Shown here: one piece after another, positions 34,773 to 47,961 of the stretch
Numbering within the stretch: the stretch's first letter is position 1
Layout: every line of letters begins with the position of its first letter
From: Marchantia polymorpha subsp. ruderalis
Lineage: Eukaryota > Streptophyta > Marchantiopsida > Marchantiales > Marchantiaceae
Assembly (NCBI GenBank): GCA_037833965.1
Contig: AP031358.1
Coordinates: forward strand, 4,224,001-4,288,000
DNA length: 64,000 nt
Reading direction: 5' to 3'
Program-made: the position numbers and the translations under genes
Notes under the pieces: generated by a model
Seen by the model: only the letters and a program-made list of their open reading frames with translations
Told to the model about the DNA's origin: nothing
Databases searched by the model: none

Positions 34773-37762
34773 CTAAGCTGAATAAAGGTTGTGCTGCACT
34801 ATCCCATTACGAACGCCGGGAATCCGCCCCCACCTTCCCAACCGAGGCTCCTGCACCAGGTGGACCAGGCCACGCTTCAGAGACGAGTACAAAAAATCGT
34901 TCCGAAGTCATGAAGTAGGAGACACAGCTTATCAGATAAAATTCACTTGCAAATTCGAACAGTACCTGCCCAACTCCGGCGAGTAAGAAACGGCCACTGT
35001 GAGCAAATGCAAGAGCGTTGACGAAGCCTTTCTGTGACACACAAAAACGAGGGGGAATTTCAGATTCTGAAAGGATTCGAGTGTGAAGCAGATGATTTCA
35101 GCCGATCGTGAACGAAGTGGCACATTGTGGAAACTTTGAAAGATAGCTCATTTCCTAGCCACTCGGTACTCACCACTGGAATGCTGTGGACAGGTTTCAA
35201 AGACCTGTTAGCTTCCTCTAGCGCCCAAAGTCTGACAAAACCATCGCCAGCACCACTTGCGACTAGATCGCTTCCTCTACACGATGCCACCGCTCCGACC
35301 CACGCTGTAGCCGATCCTCCCACAACAGTAGATTCTGTGCCATTCTCCGTAATCTTCTCTGCTACTCCTGTTTATTCGCCCCCATGAAATCAGTTTCATC
35401 GGAATCCTTCTGTACTTTGAGATCAAACGAACACTCAAAAAAATGAAACTGAACTGAACCGCAGATAAAAGCTATAAGCATGAAACTATGAACACTTACC
35501 ATTAACATGGCCGTTCGAGGTTGGCTCATCTTCCGACTCCGATGATCCTTCCGGATTCGCCTCCCCTGCTAAAGATCCATGAGCGTTCTTCGCAACAAAA
35601 ACGGGCTTCTTTTTTATGGTGTTCCACAGTGCCACACTACCATCATCGGATCCTGAAAAAAACTCTGAGTTTGATATAAAACAGCAGCATTCTATTGATG
35701 CAGCATGGCCTCTGAATACGAGCTGAGTTTCTTCTGGGACCTGGGCACATTGTCGACACGAGTTGAGTTAGAGGTCGACGATCCAAGAGCTCCATACTAA
35801 CTCCACTCGATCATGAAAATATTGCCAACAAGATGAAGAACATTTACAAGAAATGAAGAACGTTCAACAAGGGCCAAAAGCTGCTCACCTTCCATAATCT
35901 GAGAGTGCGATCCCGACCCGCAGAAAGGACACGTTCTTGACGCAAGCAATCGATTGAAAGGACTTCACTCTGATGGCCGTACAGAGTATCTATGTACGAT
36001 CTATCGTCCACGCTCCACAGCTTGATCGATCGATCGTACGAGCCTGACATTAGCTGCTGAGTCCCTTGTCTGAAGGCCAGACTAGAAATTGCGCCTTTAT
36101 GGCCAGGGAATGTCTGCATTCAGTTGGCCTTCGGTCAAATAATGAGGTGCAGCGTCACTTGCAATCGTGCAGATAACTAAATCGAAGCTTAAGAGCTTCA
36201 TGTGATAGTAGTTGGAGTTCAAAAGGTAAAAAGTCCGCGGTACGCAAGAAACAGAAAGTGGAAGATTTCGACACAATGAAGTGAAGTGAAGTGTGACCAA
36301 TTTCAAGAGGTACAGAAACAGTAAGGACACATGCAATGAGGTTGCAAACGAAAACAACAATTCTGTTGAGTGCACAGGACCAGAAAGATCGATGCCTCTG
36401 GAAGAATATGACGCAGCATAAATGGTTTAGACTATTACCACTATGTGTTTCCTCGTTCTCGTATCCCACAGTTGGATAATTCGGCCCAAACCTCCTGCTG
36501 CTAAATATCTACCATCGGAACTAACTGCCAGAGCTAGAATATGCTTGCTTCCACCCTTCTTCAATGTCGAGGATTTTCCACCACCACTACCAGAAGTCGA
36601 GGGCTCAACGGTAGGCCATTCATATTTTTCACTCTGTCCTTTCTCAATATCCCAGTGCACTATCATGCCATCCTTGGAGGCTGAAAATCCCCTTGTATCA
36701 TCCTCCGTTATACAAACCGCTGTCACAGACTGTCTGTGTCTTCGACTAACGACTTGGCCCTTCTCCACAGGGAGTGAGTCGGTAACTCTGAAAAAGTCAA
36801 CCACCGATTTAGTTACGAATCTCAGAGACAGGAAAGGGCTCAAATGGCGGGAACTACACAGAAACACTCTTCGGCCAGCTGATGGTGTTCATCAGTAAAT
36901 TGCCCTGTGATAGATTAAGTCATGATAGAAGAATGCAGGGCGTGCCCCCGCCTCATTAACTGTAAAAACGTCGTGACGAGCTCAACTACTGTAAGAGTGA
37001 GGGGCAGATGATCGGTTGTTTGTAAGGGTTCTTTAGCATGAGAACTTGAACGGGACGAAACTATAACATAATTCCTTCAAGAGGCAGAATTCACACACTA
37101 TCAGGTTAACTCAATGTATACCATAAAGGTGCAACACGCTTAATTAGATGGACTGGATTTCTGAAAGCCAACATTACTTGGAGAAGCAATCATTGAGACC
37201 TTTAAAAAATCAATGGGGAGCGTCAAGTATCGTGGGGAAGCTTTGCTTGGTCATACACTACGGAGAGTATTTTACTGCGAGGATATATGAGGAGGTAAGC
37301 GCAATGGCGTAAGAGTGAATTGCTGTACCTTGCGGCAAGCTTGCGCTGCACACGTCCACTTTCCTCCAGTTGCCGTTGCTGGAGTAAATCGGCGACGAGA
37401 GAATCTCTAGCACCTCTCTTCGCTTCTTCTTTCTCCTCGGCATCCTCGTCTTCCTCAGATTCATCTTTGGCAAAGTCCCTGATTTTATTCAGATAAGCCT
37501 GTGCTACTCTCAACCTCTTCTCCTGAGCTGTCTCAGCGTCTGCTTCATCTTCCTCGTCATCAAAAGTAGTTCTCCGAGCATCTACCTCATCGGCTTCATC
37601 CTCACTACTGTGCAACTCCTCATCTCGACGAGTTTTGCGCGCATTTTGAATCCTCTCTGTTCCAGCTGTGCTACCACCCACAACCCCATCGACCTTCGCT
37701 TTCTTCTTCTTCTGCTTCCGTCCTTTCTCCACTCTTCTCCTCTTTCCGACCTGTGATTCCAT
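34773..37762 (-). CDS. RRP9: RRP9 / U3-55K (YAO-type), U3 snoRNP WD40 protein
   Basis: Exons on the minus strand: 37762-37329, 36787-36439, 36113-35889, 35740-35500, 35367-35174, 35031-34966 and 34850-34773. They total 1587 nt, giving 528 aa plus TAG, with all phases matching. The N-terminus is basic then acidic (GKRRRVEKGRKQKKKK, then DDEEDEADAE), a nucleolar-type tail. Seven WD40 blades follow, including GFSASKDGMIVHWDI, LAAGGLGRIIQLWD, FPGHKGAISSLAFRQGT, GHQSEVLSIDCLRQERVLS, GHAASIECCCF, SGAGDGFVRLW and GRFLLAGVGQEPRLGRW. The GHQSEV-DCLR-ERVLS and EPRLGRWGRI motifs are diagnostic. The protein binds the box B/C motif of U3 snoRNA and is needed for early 18S rRNA processing. It lies convergent with MAF1. 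Confidence 0.96.
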
Positions 37763-40256
37763 CCCTCCACTTTCAATTCCGCACGAGTCGCATTGCCGTG
37801 CTCCTCAATTCACCTGCTCGCATTTCCCCACATTCTTTCACCAGGCCACCACTTTTCCTCGTGCAATTGGCACCGCTGTCAATCCACCTGCAGGAGAGGA
37901 CATCAATCCGTCTCCGAGCAGATTCAATTTTCCAGCTTGTTGAGAAGGCGCCTCTGATCGATCGAGCTCCGGTACCCCGCAGGGTTTAGGGTTTTTCGAG
38001 AACTCCAGTATTGACTGGCTCGGACACTATCACAGTCAGATTTTAACCATGGTTACTTCCTACCCTCCTCTCCTACCCAGTCTCTTCCTCCCCGCTCCAG
38101 TCACTGCAGTAGGGGAGTTACCTTGTTCTCGACCCGAGGTTTGGACTGTTCTCACATAACGTGGTTGACCATGGTCACCATGCACTCTCTGTACACCGTC
38201 TACAGAACCACGTACACAGAAGTATCTCTGGAGAAGTCACATTTCTGTCACATTTCAGAAGGAAAAGAGGTACCAGATAATAGAGAAAAAGGGATGAGAA
38301 TATCAAGCCTTGCGGGGATGAAATATAAACGGTTGTAGTGGACTGGGCTCCAAATAGGTGATGGCATCAAAATGGAGAATATGTCATTCTCCACTTGAAA
38401 ACAGTAAAGCTGTCCACAATCAGTAGTGAGTACTAAGAATTATCACGTCACATGTTTCTGAAAACTGGCTAATATTTTTCGTTGAGTGATGAAAACACAT
38501 CGTTGGGAAACATACTTTTATCCTCACTACACGCCCGAGTTTATCCCTCAACAATTGCTAAGGACTGAATACGCTGAATATATAATCTACTTGTACACGG
38601 CTACCATTTTTTAATAACTGCGACAGTCATTTACACGAATAGTTATTTCTTACGACTTGGGTTCGTACTCAGAGCATGTGATGCCATCTTCAGCTTTCAG
38701 AGCGAAGATCGTTGCTCACTTGAACTCTTGATATGACTTCTAGATCTCATCACTTGAACACATCATTTGCTCAAATGTGCAGCGATTGCATGAATGCATT
38801 CCTTTGCGTTTGTCTGTGGAAGCATTAGGTGTCTCTCTTCATCACCTCAGCTATTCAATCTAACCTTAGAGCTTCTACTTCATCACATCGTGCAAAGAAG
38901 AAATTTCTTCACATGTTGGCAAGAGTCTCCAATCGTGCCACTTCATGTGTGCATTTGATTGATGTGAGGCTTGTGTTAAAAAGACTTTCGTTCTCTACTT
39001 CAGCTCCACGAGCGAGATCTCTCCTCCCTTATCCAACAAATCTCAAAGTATGTCTGCCTCTTGCATATCCTCTTCTTCTCCCACCTTTTGCTGTAGAATG
39101 CACTCCGTAGCTTCCTTCAGTTGCATATTCGACTGAAGAGTATTAGTGTGAAATACACAGAGAAACTTAAGATGAATTGAGGTTCACTTTCTTGCATGGA
39201 ATCATGTACTGCAAAGGTAGATGATATACTTCAACTGCTTGATGATTGCATTCAGAGTGTTCTTGCAGTTGATACGAGGAGTACAGTGTTGAGTGCGGAC
39301 ATCGAGCACTGTGTTCAGTGGACAGAAATTATAGTCTTGAGGGTATTGAGGGTCTGCTCGAATGCTCGATTCAAGCACTTAAAGTAAGAGTGCTTGCGAG
39401 CCCGTAATCGTGGGTGGGCAACGATGCCTGGAAGGTAGAGATGAAACGTTGTGTGTGTTAAGAATAAAATCAACAAGTAATTTGGAAGTTTTGCGGGCGA
39501 CGGCTTTCTTCCGGACATAGATATGGAATGCTTTGTGCCACTTGCAGTGACACTGTTGACCTTTGAGAACTCTGATGTAATAATCAGAGGAGAGAAGCAG
39601 TGCACAATCTTCATTGAGGCTATAGTGCCCGCAAGACATATCAAACATCTTTTGATGTGAAAAAGCATATCTCAGCCATTGCATACACCTGCAGTGCCAT
39701 AGTTTTGTTGATTGGTGACTGACAACGAAAGCCCATGACTCACATGGGGTTTGAAGATGTGACTTAGAGGCCACCGGAGTAATTTGGTTTCCATTTCTAA
39801 CAAAAAATCATCTCTACAGAAGATAAGCTGCTGAAAAAGACTAGGGTGGAATGGCAACTCTCCATCTGAGCCTTGAAGTTATTGACATGAGCAAACACCA
39901 ATTGATGAACAATGCTGCATCAAATTCCTTTTCGAAGTTACTCACTAACAATACTCGACACTCGTACTTTTAAAACTTTGCACCTTCCGACATGCCCAAG
40001 AGCAGATGTTGTGATCGAACAAATGTTGAGACCTGGAAATTGGCATATCAACACGACCCGTTCGTTGTGTTTATAGTGACACAACGTGGACCAAGCCTTC
40101 ACTTGCAGTTCTCATTACGGCGAGCTGGCTTGAAAGCACATTTCTATCAGGATCACAAGTAACCAATCCATAATACTTTCCCATTGAGGTCGAGATTAGG
40201 ATGAGGACAAAACATCTTCGGGACGTTTAGGGTCTCGGTAAATCTTGTCAGCAGGC
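37763..40256. other. Intergenic region between RRP9 and TRAPPC5
   Basis: It contains the RRP9 promoter (CT-rich, 37763-38120) and the TRAPPC5 3' side. Frames at 38829-39110 (plus) and 39315-39774 (minus) show no recognised domain and no supporting splice context. Nothing else was seen. Confidence 0.5.
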
Positions 40257-42459
40257 TTAACCTAGCCGTGCTTCTCGCTGTAGCACCTGTATCAAGAGAT
40301 ATAGTGCCAACATCATATGTTTGAATCAAATATCTTCTCCCAACAAAACCAGAGATTTTGGGGAGAGAAAGAGAGCAATACATATAGAAGGGTATATATA
40401 AGTAGAACAGGTAAGAAAATAAAAATTTCTTTACCTCTTCTGCAAACTTTATAAGGATGGTGGTCCGAGGCCGGGCTTGTCCTTCAACAGCTACGAAATG
40501 AGCTGTTACTCGGGCTGGGAATCCTGCTCCATCTAAAACACCCTGTGGTTGAACTTATGGTTAGAATATTTCCATTGGGGTTAGAACAGCAGCGAAAGCA
40601 GGCTACAGAAGCAACATACGAAGACATAGACAACCTACGTAACTATTATCGAGATACACTATATAGCTAACTATTTGAGAAAGCAAGATGAACGCTAATC
40701 ATCAAAATGTTTTTCAAAAGAGCAAACTTTGAACCGCCCCAGCAAGGGCGTGCAAAGAAGCGGATAAGGCTCACTTTGACAACTCCGGCGACAAAGGCAC
40801 CACAGTTGAACGCTCCCATGTCCTTTGGAACCGATATGAATCTGGCAAAATTGTATTCGGCTTAGAGAAATGGCATGACAGGTAAGCGGACAATATCACA
40901 TCTCCATTTGGACTTAGAAGTCCTATCCAGAAATAAAAGACATATCAGATGTCATTTCATACCGATAAGATATCTAGAGCATTCGATAGAAAAAACTCAA
41001 TATGCGTATATCGCAATACTGATACTTTCGACGATGTATCTGAAGGGAAATCAAGATAAAATACGCACTCTGAATACTATCATAATAATACCAACTCTCT
41101 CTCACTACTCAGCCAAGCCAGTTTATGAAATAAACTGTCATCTCTCTAGTAAAGAGAAGAACCTGTTGACTAGCAGCTCTTTTTCACTGATCATGTATTC
41201 ATCTTCGTGCTCAGTTCCTTTCTCCAATGAATCTGCAACCTGATAAGAATCAGGTATATATGTAAACAGTCAAGATCATCAAATCCTGTAATGTATCTTA
41301 AATATGTATTTGCATTTCTGAATAACTTTCTCAGGACCCAACAATTTTCTCTACTGAAGGAGAGACGAATGCATGGTGCTTCTTCATGATTGGTCCTGCA
41401 ATCCCTAAATGTACTCTAAATGCCAGTATTTTGTTGGATTCGAATAAATTCAACCGCATGACATATCTTACAGCGGTCGGCAAATCAACATTGTCTAATA
41501 AAGCGAAATTGAAACAGCGAGCGCGTGATTTAAAAAGAATCGGGTTAAGGCAGTCGATATGATGATACTCGAAATGTTGTGTTATTAAGGTCAGTCTGCT
41601 CACTTAAGAATTAGGTTTTGTATAAATTCCCAGGAAAGAACATGGAATGTACCTTTCCAAATAAGCACTTCCATACAGTGCTGTGGACGAAGGACAGGAT
41701 ACCGAGCAATCTGGTTTCTCGTCTATTTCCCTTCGAGAACAAAGAGGTTCAGTTCAATATAATATATCACTGATCAAATGGACAACTTGGATATCTTTGA
41801 AGTAAATTTCAAAATGGAAATGGGTCCAAATCATCCTTTACACGGTGATCCCAGTGGTAACTCATTGTCTAATAATCAAGAAACGAAAGAAAGTTTCCAG
41901 ATATTTACCTTTTCTCGGTGGCATAGTAATTCAAGTGTTCGTAATCCAACTCCAGCCCCAGCGTCTTCCAATCTAGAACAAACGCATTGCCAGGCGAAAA
42001 GTCAATATTGCTTCGAGAGCACCCGCGATCTACTCATGCATCGCACATTGAATCCGATGCTCAATGACCAGTGAGTGCAATGTATCACCTGCGTTCCAGC
42101 TCAGCAATGTTGTCCACGCGGGTTTGGCTGTACTGAACCAGCTCGGAGAACAAAAATGAAAACGCGCTCAAACTCACCTGCAATAACACATTCACAACAA
42201 TCTTACACTAGTCAGCTTTGCACCTGAAGAAACACAATGTGGCGAAAATCTGCTCCACAGATCGGCCAGGTTACATCCCACTCTCCGAGACGTCCGCAAC
42301 GGATCCGACCTAATTCAACGATCAAACCTGTCCGAGTCTGCAAAGAAGAATCTGCGATCAGAGAATCCAGACAACCCGAACTCGTACCTCAACTTTCCCT
42401 TTCCCAAGAGGCCTGTCCACGACGTTCACGTGCTGCTTCGTTCTCCCGACACCGATCAT
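40257..42459 (-). CDS. TRAPPC5: TRAPPC5 (TRS31), TRAPP tethering complex subunit
   Basis: Exons on the minus strand: 42459-42388, 42177-42089, 41972-41909, 41730-41653, 41239-41163, 40841-40775, 40542-40435 and 40286-40257. They total 585 nt, giving 194 aa plus TAA, with all GT-AG and phases correct. It opens MIGVG, then ERPL-like VDRPLGKGKVE, SFLFSELVQYSQ and RVDNIAELERRLEDAG. It continues with GNRRETRLLGILSFVHSTVWK, EHEDEYMISEKELLVNRFIS and VPKDMGAFNCGAFVAGVV. The last part is GVLDGAGFPARVTAHFV, and the end is VLQREARLG. These are the conserved blocks of the Bet3/TRS31 fold. TRAPP acts as a Rab exchange factor and tether at the Golgi. The length is that of plant relatives (about 190-195 aa). 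Confidence 0.97.
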
Positions 42460-45400
42460 TTTGAAACGAACGAAGGAATCGGAGGTCGAGTTACTCTTCT
42501 CTCGGGTCCATGCGCAAGGCCATAGCTCCTCCGCGAGGGCCTGCCTACAAACCTGAAAAATTCGGCGAAAGACGATCCGCCCCGGAATCGGACGCGGGTC
42601 GACCCAGCGAGCGATGCTCGATCAGAGGAGAAGCTTCAAATCCATTGGCCGTGCACGAGACGAACCCGAAGTCAGAGGAGGCCAAGCCAGCGAGCTCTCG
42701 AGCTTCGCTTCGATTCGATTCGCCCTATTGCCCTTGAGGGCCACATGCAGCGCAGACAGCCCCCCGTGTCAGGAACGTTGGTCATGCAGTGGCGACTGTC
42801 GTCTCCGACCATTGGGGAGCGAGCTCGAACCCTCTTCTAACCCAAGCACCGGGAGGGGGGCTGCGATTCTCAGCCCCAGGCCCCCGGTGACCTGGGCTGG
42901 ACCACACGCGCTGCGCCACGGGGGCGCGGGTGCTTGTGCGTGTCACGCCTGCAGGGCGCGCGCCATTGGCCGGATGACGGTGACGAAAAGTCACCCCGTG
43001 ACGGACCCGGACGCATCTGTCCAGCTGGATGGAAGCGTCCAGCTGGCGGTTCTCGTGGCGCACAAGAGGCTAGCAGCAGCATTCCATGGTCATCGCTGTC
43101 GTTTAACGCCATTATGTCCTCCCCGCCTTTTGCAACATTCCTTCTTGCGGATGCCGATTCTCCTCCGGCTCTGTGTCGTGGTTTCATTGCAGTGCCTCTT
43201 GCGCGGTTGACTCTTCCTTCGCTCCGCATCAATAATACTTTTCCTCGCCTCCGCTTTGGATTTAAGAATTACGGCAATGGCTAAAATTAAGAAGGTTCTT
43301 GTATCACGCTAGGTTCTTCTTATCCATTCTACCTCAGGTATGCTTATGCTCCTTATGAATTTACACTGTCACGAAATCTTTCAGGCTCTTTCATGTGTTC
43401 TGCAGGTTAAAGCCTCCATGGTCTTTCATGTGTACCGCAAACTTGCAGTGTAAGAAGCCAACAACCCACGAAGATTTCAATGCTTCTATAACGTTGCTAG
43501 CTATGATGCGTTGAAGACTTATTATTTCAACAGACATCCATGGTTGTATGCAGAATTGAACGATGATCTAAATCCAAGGCATGATTTAATGTTGCTTACA
43601 CTTCCAAATTACGAACTTTTCATTCTATTTTATTTATATATTTGAGGAATTTTTAATAGAATTTGATTTATCTTCCTCAAAAATCTGAATGTATCTGCAT
43701 TGTATATCGTAATCAGATTTGTTCTATTCTAAAATTTTTTGTTTTGTGTAACTTACTCATGTTTAACGTATTTTTTCATATTGAGTTAAAATTTGTCCCA
43801 TTGAAAGATGTATCTCGATATTTACTTGAATGACTATTAGATATGCGAAATCAAAATTTATATGTATTTTTATACGTAGAATCATGATTTCTTGTATTCA
43901 GTTTTTTCTAAATTCAAAAAAATTCATGTAATAATTCCTGATGATTAATAGTTTTTCCCAATTTTAATTTTATTTTAGTGAAGACAACATAATTTCCATG
44001 TTTAGTTTGAATAACTACATTGACTTTAAGTAATATATTTCGATGTTTTATATGTATAGCATGTTGTTCCTTATGATCAATCTATCATAAGTATTCTAAT
44101 AATTAACAAGAACTTACATTTGACGATTCTAAATTATACATTCTGATCAATACGCTATAGACTCATTAATACAAAAATAAGTATATAACTTTCTTGACTG
44201 TTTGAAGAAATAAACATTCTGACATACATGTTCTAATCGTAACTTAATGTTCAGTTATCTATTTTCGGCTTTAGATATAGGTGCTTATTTGGATGTTGTA
44301 TTGATTTGTATGTATCCAAAATATATATTTTATAACATATGGTAATATGAATCTGATTTGATGCAATATATAAAAATGTAAAATCATTTTCAGAATGAAA
44401 TATTACTATGAATATGTTAAAAATTATATGTTTGTTTGTACTTTATTCACTCTATTGTGTGTGTACGTATTATTTTATTTTAATGCAAAAAAACAATCAA
44501 TTATACAACGACTATCACATATGAGTTTGGAGTAAAAATTTATAATTTAATATACCATAAAATTTAGTTTTTCATCTGAATTCCTTAAAAAAAATAGTAA
44601 AAATATAATTATTTAGAGATTTCCATGTATCGTGTGAGTTTTCAACCTTCATACGATGTACTCAGATTTGAGCCTAGTATGATTCATCGAAAATTTTTTT
44701 AAAAATATATCAATTATAAAAATAACTTGACATATTAAAGACATTCACAACTTTCATGAAATAATCATATTGCTTACCTCTAGATTATGATATATCCATG
44801 TTATTATCTCAAGGGAGAAGTTCTTTCAGCTTTGTGGAAACTCAGTTCAGTAACTCCGCCATCCAAGTGCCGATGAATGAGGAATAAACCGCACAGGCGG
44901 GACTCAACGTCTTGACCTGTGCATAGGTGACGCTATCTTATTAGGAAGCAAATATGTGCTAAGACGCATATAATGACCATCAACTGATTTAGAACAATCG
45001 GAAAAATCGAATATTTTAATGTGAATTGATGTAAATTTAAGCCATTGAGTAGCTCTTACTATAATGATTTCTTGAGATGGAATAATAATTGCAATTTACA
45101 TTCAACTTTTTTAAAAAGAATTTCAAAATTCAAGTAACAAAGTGAATGTAAAAAATGTATACAAAGATCACATCAGCTTTATTAAAGATTGACAAAATGG
45201 TGTACTGAAGGCTAGGCAATTGGAGTATGTCATACAACAATCATGTGAATTATCAAAGTGAATAAGTCTACAAACTATCAATCCATGCTTTGACACCGCA
45301 TCATAAAGCAATCATAGATCATGAGGTGATAGTCGTAGTATGCATAACACTATATGATGTCATTTGGCAAGTAATTGAAATACATTGACTATGTCATTTT

Positions 45401-47880
45401 GTGCGGCTAACCTATAGCACCAACATGTTAAGCAAGTCAGACCCAGCATTATCTGTACATTATCTGTATCCGCATGATGGGATGTGGGTACAGATTTAGT
45501 AATTATATTATAGTGAAGTCATAAGTAAACATCTTAAAAAAATGGTATCTCCCAACACCGCTCTTACATCCTGCATGTTTCCAATAATTGTAGATGGATA
45601 AGTACATAGAAAGCAATATGTAGACTTCATATAATAAGTCTGCATCTCATATTGTGTAGTTTTCTATACATATTACTTAGAGGTTTGTACAAGCGAGGAA
45701 AGGGGAGCACATACATTAACATAAAATTAAATACTTTACTGATTAAAAGAGAATTTAAATATTCCGAACGCAGTTATAGATCACAGAAGCGCATGTTGAC
45801 GGTATCACTCTTTCCTCTCTACAGCCGTCGCTTTCGTCGTTGTTGTCTAGTTTCGCCAATAAATATATTTTGGTTACAACGTCGAGCTAGATCGGAGACG
45901 GAAGCAGAACATTATTCCTTCGTCTGTACTCGAAAATCGAAGACACGCTCGACAAACCCATGCGGGTCAAGGTAGCACCTTCGAGGGGCGAGGAGTAGGT
46001 CGGCTGATCCTTTCGGATAAGGCGAGCAGCAGCGGCCGATGTAAGTAATATCCATCGCATATTATAGTCGACGACCTCGGTACGCCGTCTTGTCTACGGC
46101 GTGCCACTGCGGCCGCGGTAGACAGGTCGACCTCGGTAGTTGCCTCGTGCGCCCCTCGCCTCGGAACTGTGTAGAAGGAAGACAGAGAGAGAAAAAGAGG
46201 GAGAGAGAGAGAGAAATAATGAAAGCTGGTTACCGCGCACGCCACTGCAGTCGAGACTTTGGGTGCACGGCATCCGATCCGAAGGGAAGGAGTGGGGGGC
46301 TCACGCGAGGGAGGGGGCAGGGTGACGCGAGCCGTGTCATGGGGCGTGACGGGATGACTGCGTGCGTGGTGGACGCAGGATATTCTGTCGCCGGGCGGGC
46401 GGGCGGGCTGGCGGGCGGGTTTGGATTTAGGGCGGCCGCGAAGGCCCAAGGGGCGAAATTGAGGCTGTGGTTGAGTCTGTCCCATGTTGTTGACTGACTG
46501 ACTGACTGACTGACTACTGACCGAGTGAATGAGAGGTCGGGCGGCGTCGTCGACTATTGTTGTTGTTGTTGTAGCGCGAGATGAGTTGAGTACTTGCGCG
46601 GTACATTGGCAAAGCGTGAAATCTCGCTCGCCATCGCGAAAAGCTGGGCTGTAAATTCCGACGCCTTCTCAGGCGGAAGCTTTCGCTCCTTTCGCTCCGT
46701 GCATAGTCGTACGAGTGACAGCCAGCGAGCCCTCGTTCGTTGTTCAGTGTCGACGGTTTTTTTGGTTGGGATTTTTTGGTAGGATAGCAGAGCAGAGACG
46801 GGTTTTTCGTTGGTCGGCATCGAAGCCCCGAGCGATTTGGAACGAGAAAGTAGGCGTGATATTCTCTGCCTTTTTTTAATGCGGCGAAAGGTCGAAATCG
46901 GTGTTTTGTGCCTGGGAAAGCTCTGGCGATTTGCCGTCTTGCAGCGTGGGCAGCGAACTGCGGTTTCTGCAGCGTGAGACTGCGTGTCTAGGGTTCTTCG
47001 AGTTCGGTCGGTGGATTGATTGATTGTTGGTCGGAGCGGTTCGTTCTGAGCCCCTGTACGCGTTTCTTTCGAGGGTTTGCACCTCGTTGGCGCCTTGTGT
47101 ATGGCAGGTAGTCTTCTGTCTTCCGCAAATTGGAGACGAGCAGCTGGTGGGCAAGAGAGCACCATAGGTTCAGGTAATTCAGATAGTTCGAATATTGGTC
47201 ACGCATGCTTGTCCTGAAACTACTTCAATGTCGCTGAGTCTTCTGGAAGAGTGAATATTCGGTTAGTTCGGAATCCTTGCCGTATTTGGTGATCATTGCA
47301 GTTTTTCGTGCGAATTCCTCGAAGCCATTGTTCTTACCGTGGTTCCTACGAATTAAGGTGCATTTGGCATTTTGTGCGATCACCGTCTTGACATAGTGTC
47401 ATTTACTACGTCCCTCTGGGACCTTATGCACGGGAAAGATTCTCGTTCTGCAATTTATGCTTCTCTCCAAGCTCGTTTCTCTTGTATCCCGCCTGCATGT
47501 TTTGTCGACAGGAGTTGCATCTTACTCCTTCGCGGCGTGCTCCGTATTGCAGAAGTGACGACAGAAAGCGACGAACAAGAGAGTGATCAAACTTTTTCCA
47601 GTCAGTAACAATTGGATTTCGTTTCAGTAGCACTGAGAACAACCTAGCACTTAGACTCTTGTGCCAAGGACAGCAGTGCTTCATATCATCCCTTGGGAGG
47701 TCCTAGCTGGAAACATGCGTGCACGGCTAGGTGATACCGTCTGATTCACACTCCATAAGCACTCTTTAAACTCGAATTCCCCACAGAATCGAACGCTGGA
47801 CCATCCAGTTGGTGTCCTTGTCGGATGAGAAAAGACTGGCGCAACAATTAGACTAGAATTCCAGGTTTTTTGGTAGCTGA
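42460..47880. other. Intergenic: TRAPPC5 promoter, AT-rich block, bZIP upstream region
   Basis: 42460-43300 is GC-rich and probably promoter. 43300-45650 is AT-rich with no gene seen. 45650-47880 returns to GC-rich and probably holds the bZIP promoter and leader. It contains (TGAC)6 at 46491-46514, a G-run array at 46393-46419 and a GTTGTT run near 46558. The 203-codon minus frame at 46554-47165 is not convincing. Confidence 0.5.
46393..46419 (+). other. G-quadruplex-prone G-run array
   Basis: Six GGG runs are separated by one to three bases (GGGCGGGCGGGC...), well inside the usual G4 rule. It lies about 1.5 kb upstream of the bZIP start codon. Confidence 0.6.
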
Positions 47881-47961
47881 ATGTTCCAACGGGACAACCA
47901 CTTGTCTGAGGCTGGTAACAGAACTTCAAACTACTATGGAACGTGTTTTTTCAGTAGATGA
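47881..47961 (+). promoter_or_regulatory. Upstream ORF overlapping the bZIP start codon
   Basis: ATG 47881 opens a 26-codon frame ending at TGA 47959-47961, in the +1 phase. It overlaps the main start at 47936. A ribosome that starts here could not reinitiate at the main ATG without scanning back, so it should lower translation. This holds only if the mature leader includes 47881. The peptide was not matched to known bZIP-associated uORFs. Confidence 0.5.

Noticed and set aside
38829..39774. Frames on both strands between RRP9 and TRAPPC5
   Set aside because: No homology recognised, and no phase-compatible neighbouring exons.
46554..47165. Minus-strand 203-codon frame upstream of the bZIP
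   Set aside because: Arg/Thr/Ser-rich, no domain, no good splice or promoter context. It lies in the likely bZIP leader and ends in a GTTGTT repeat.
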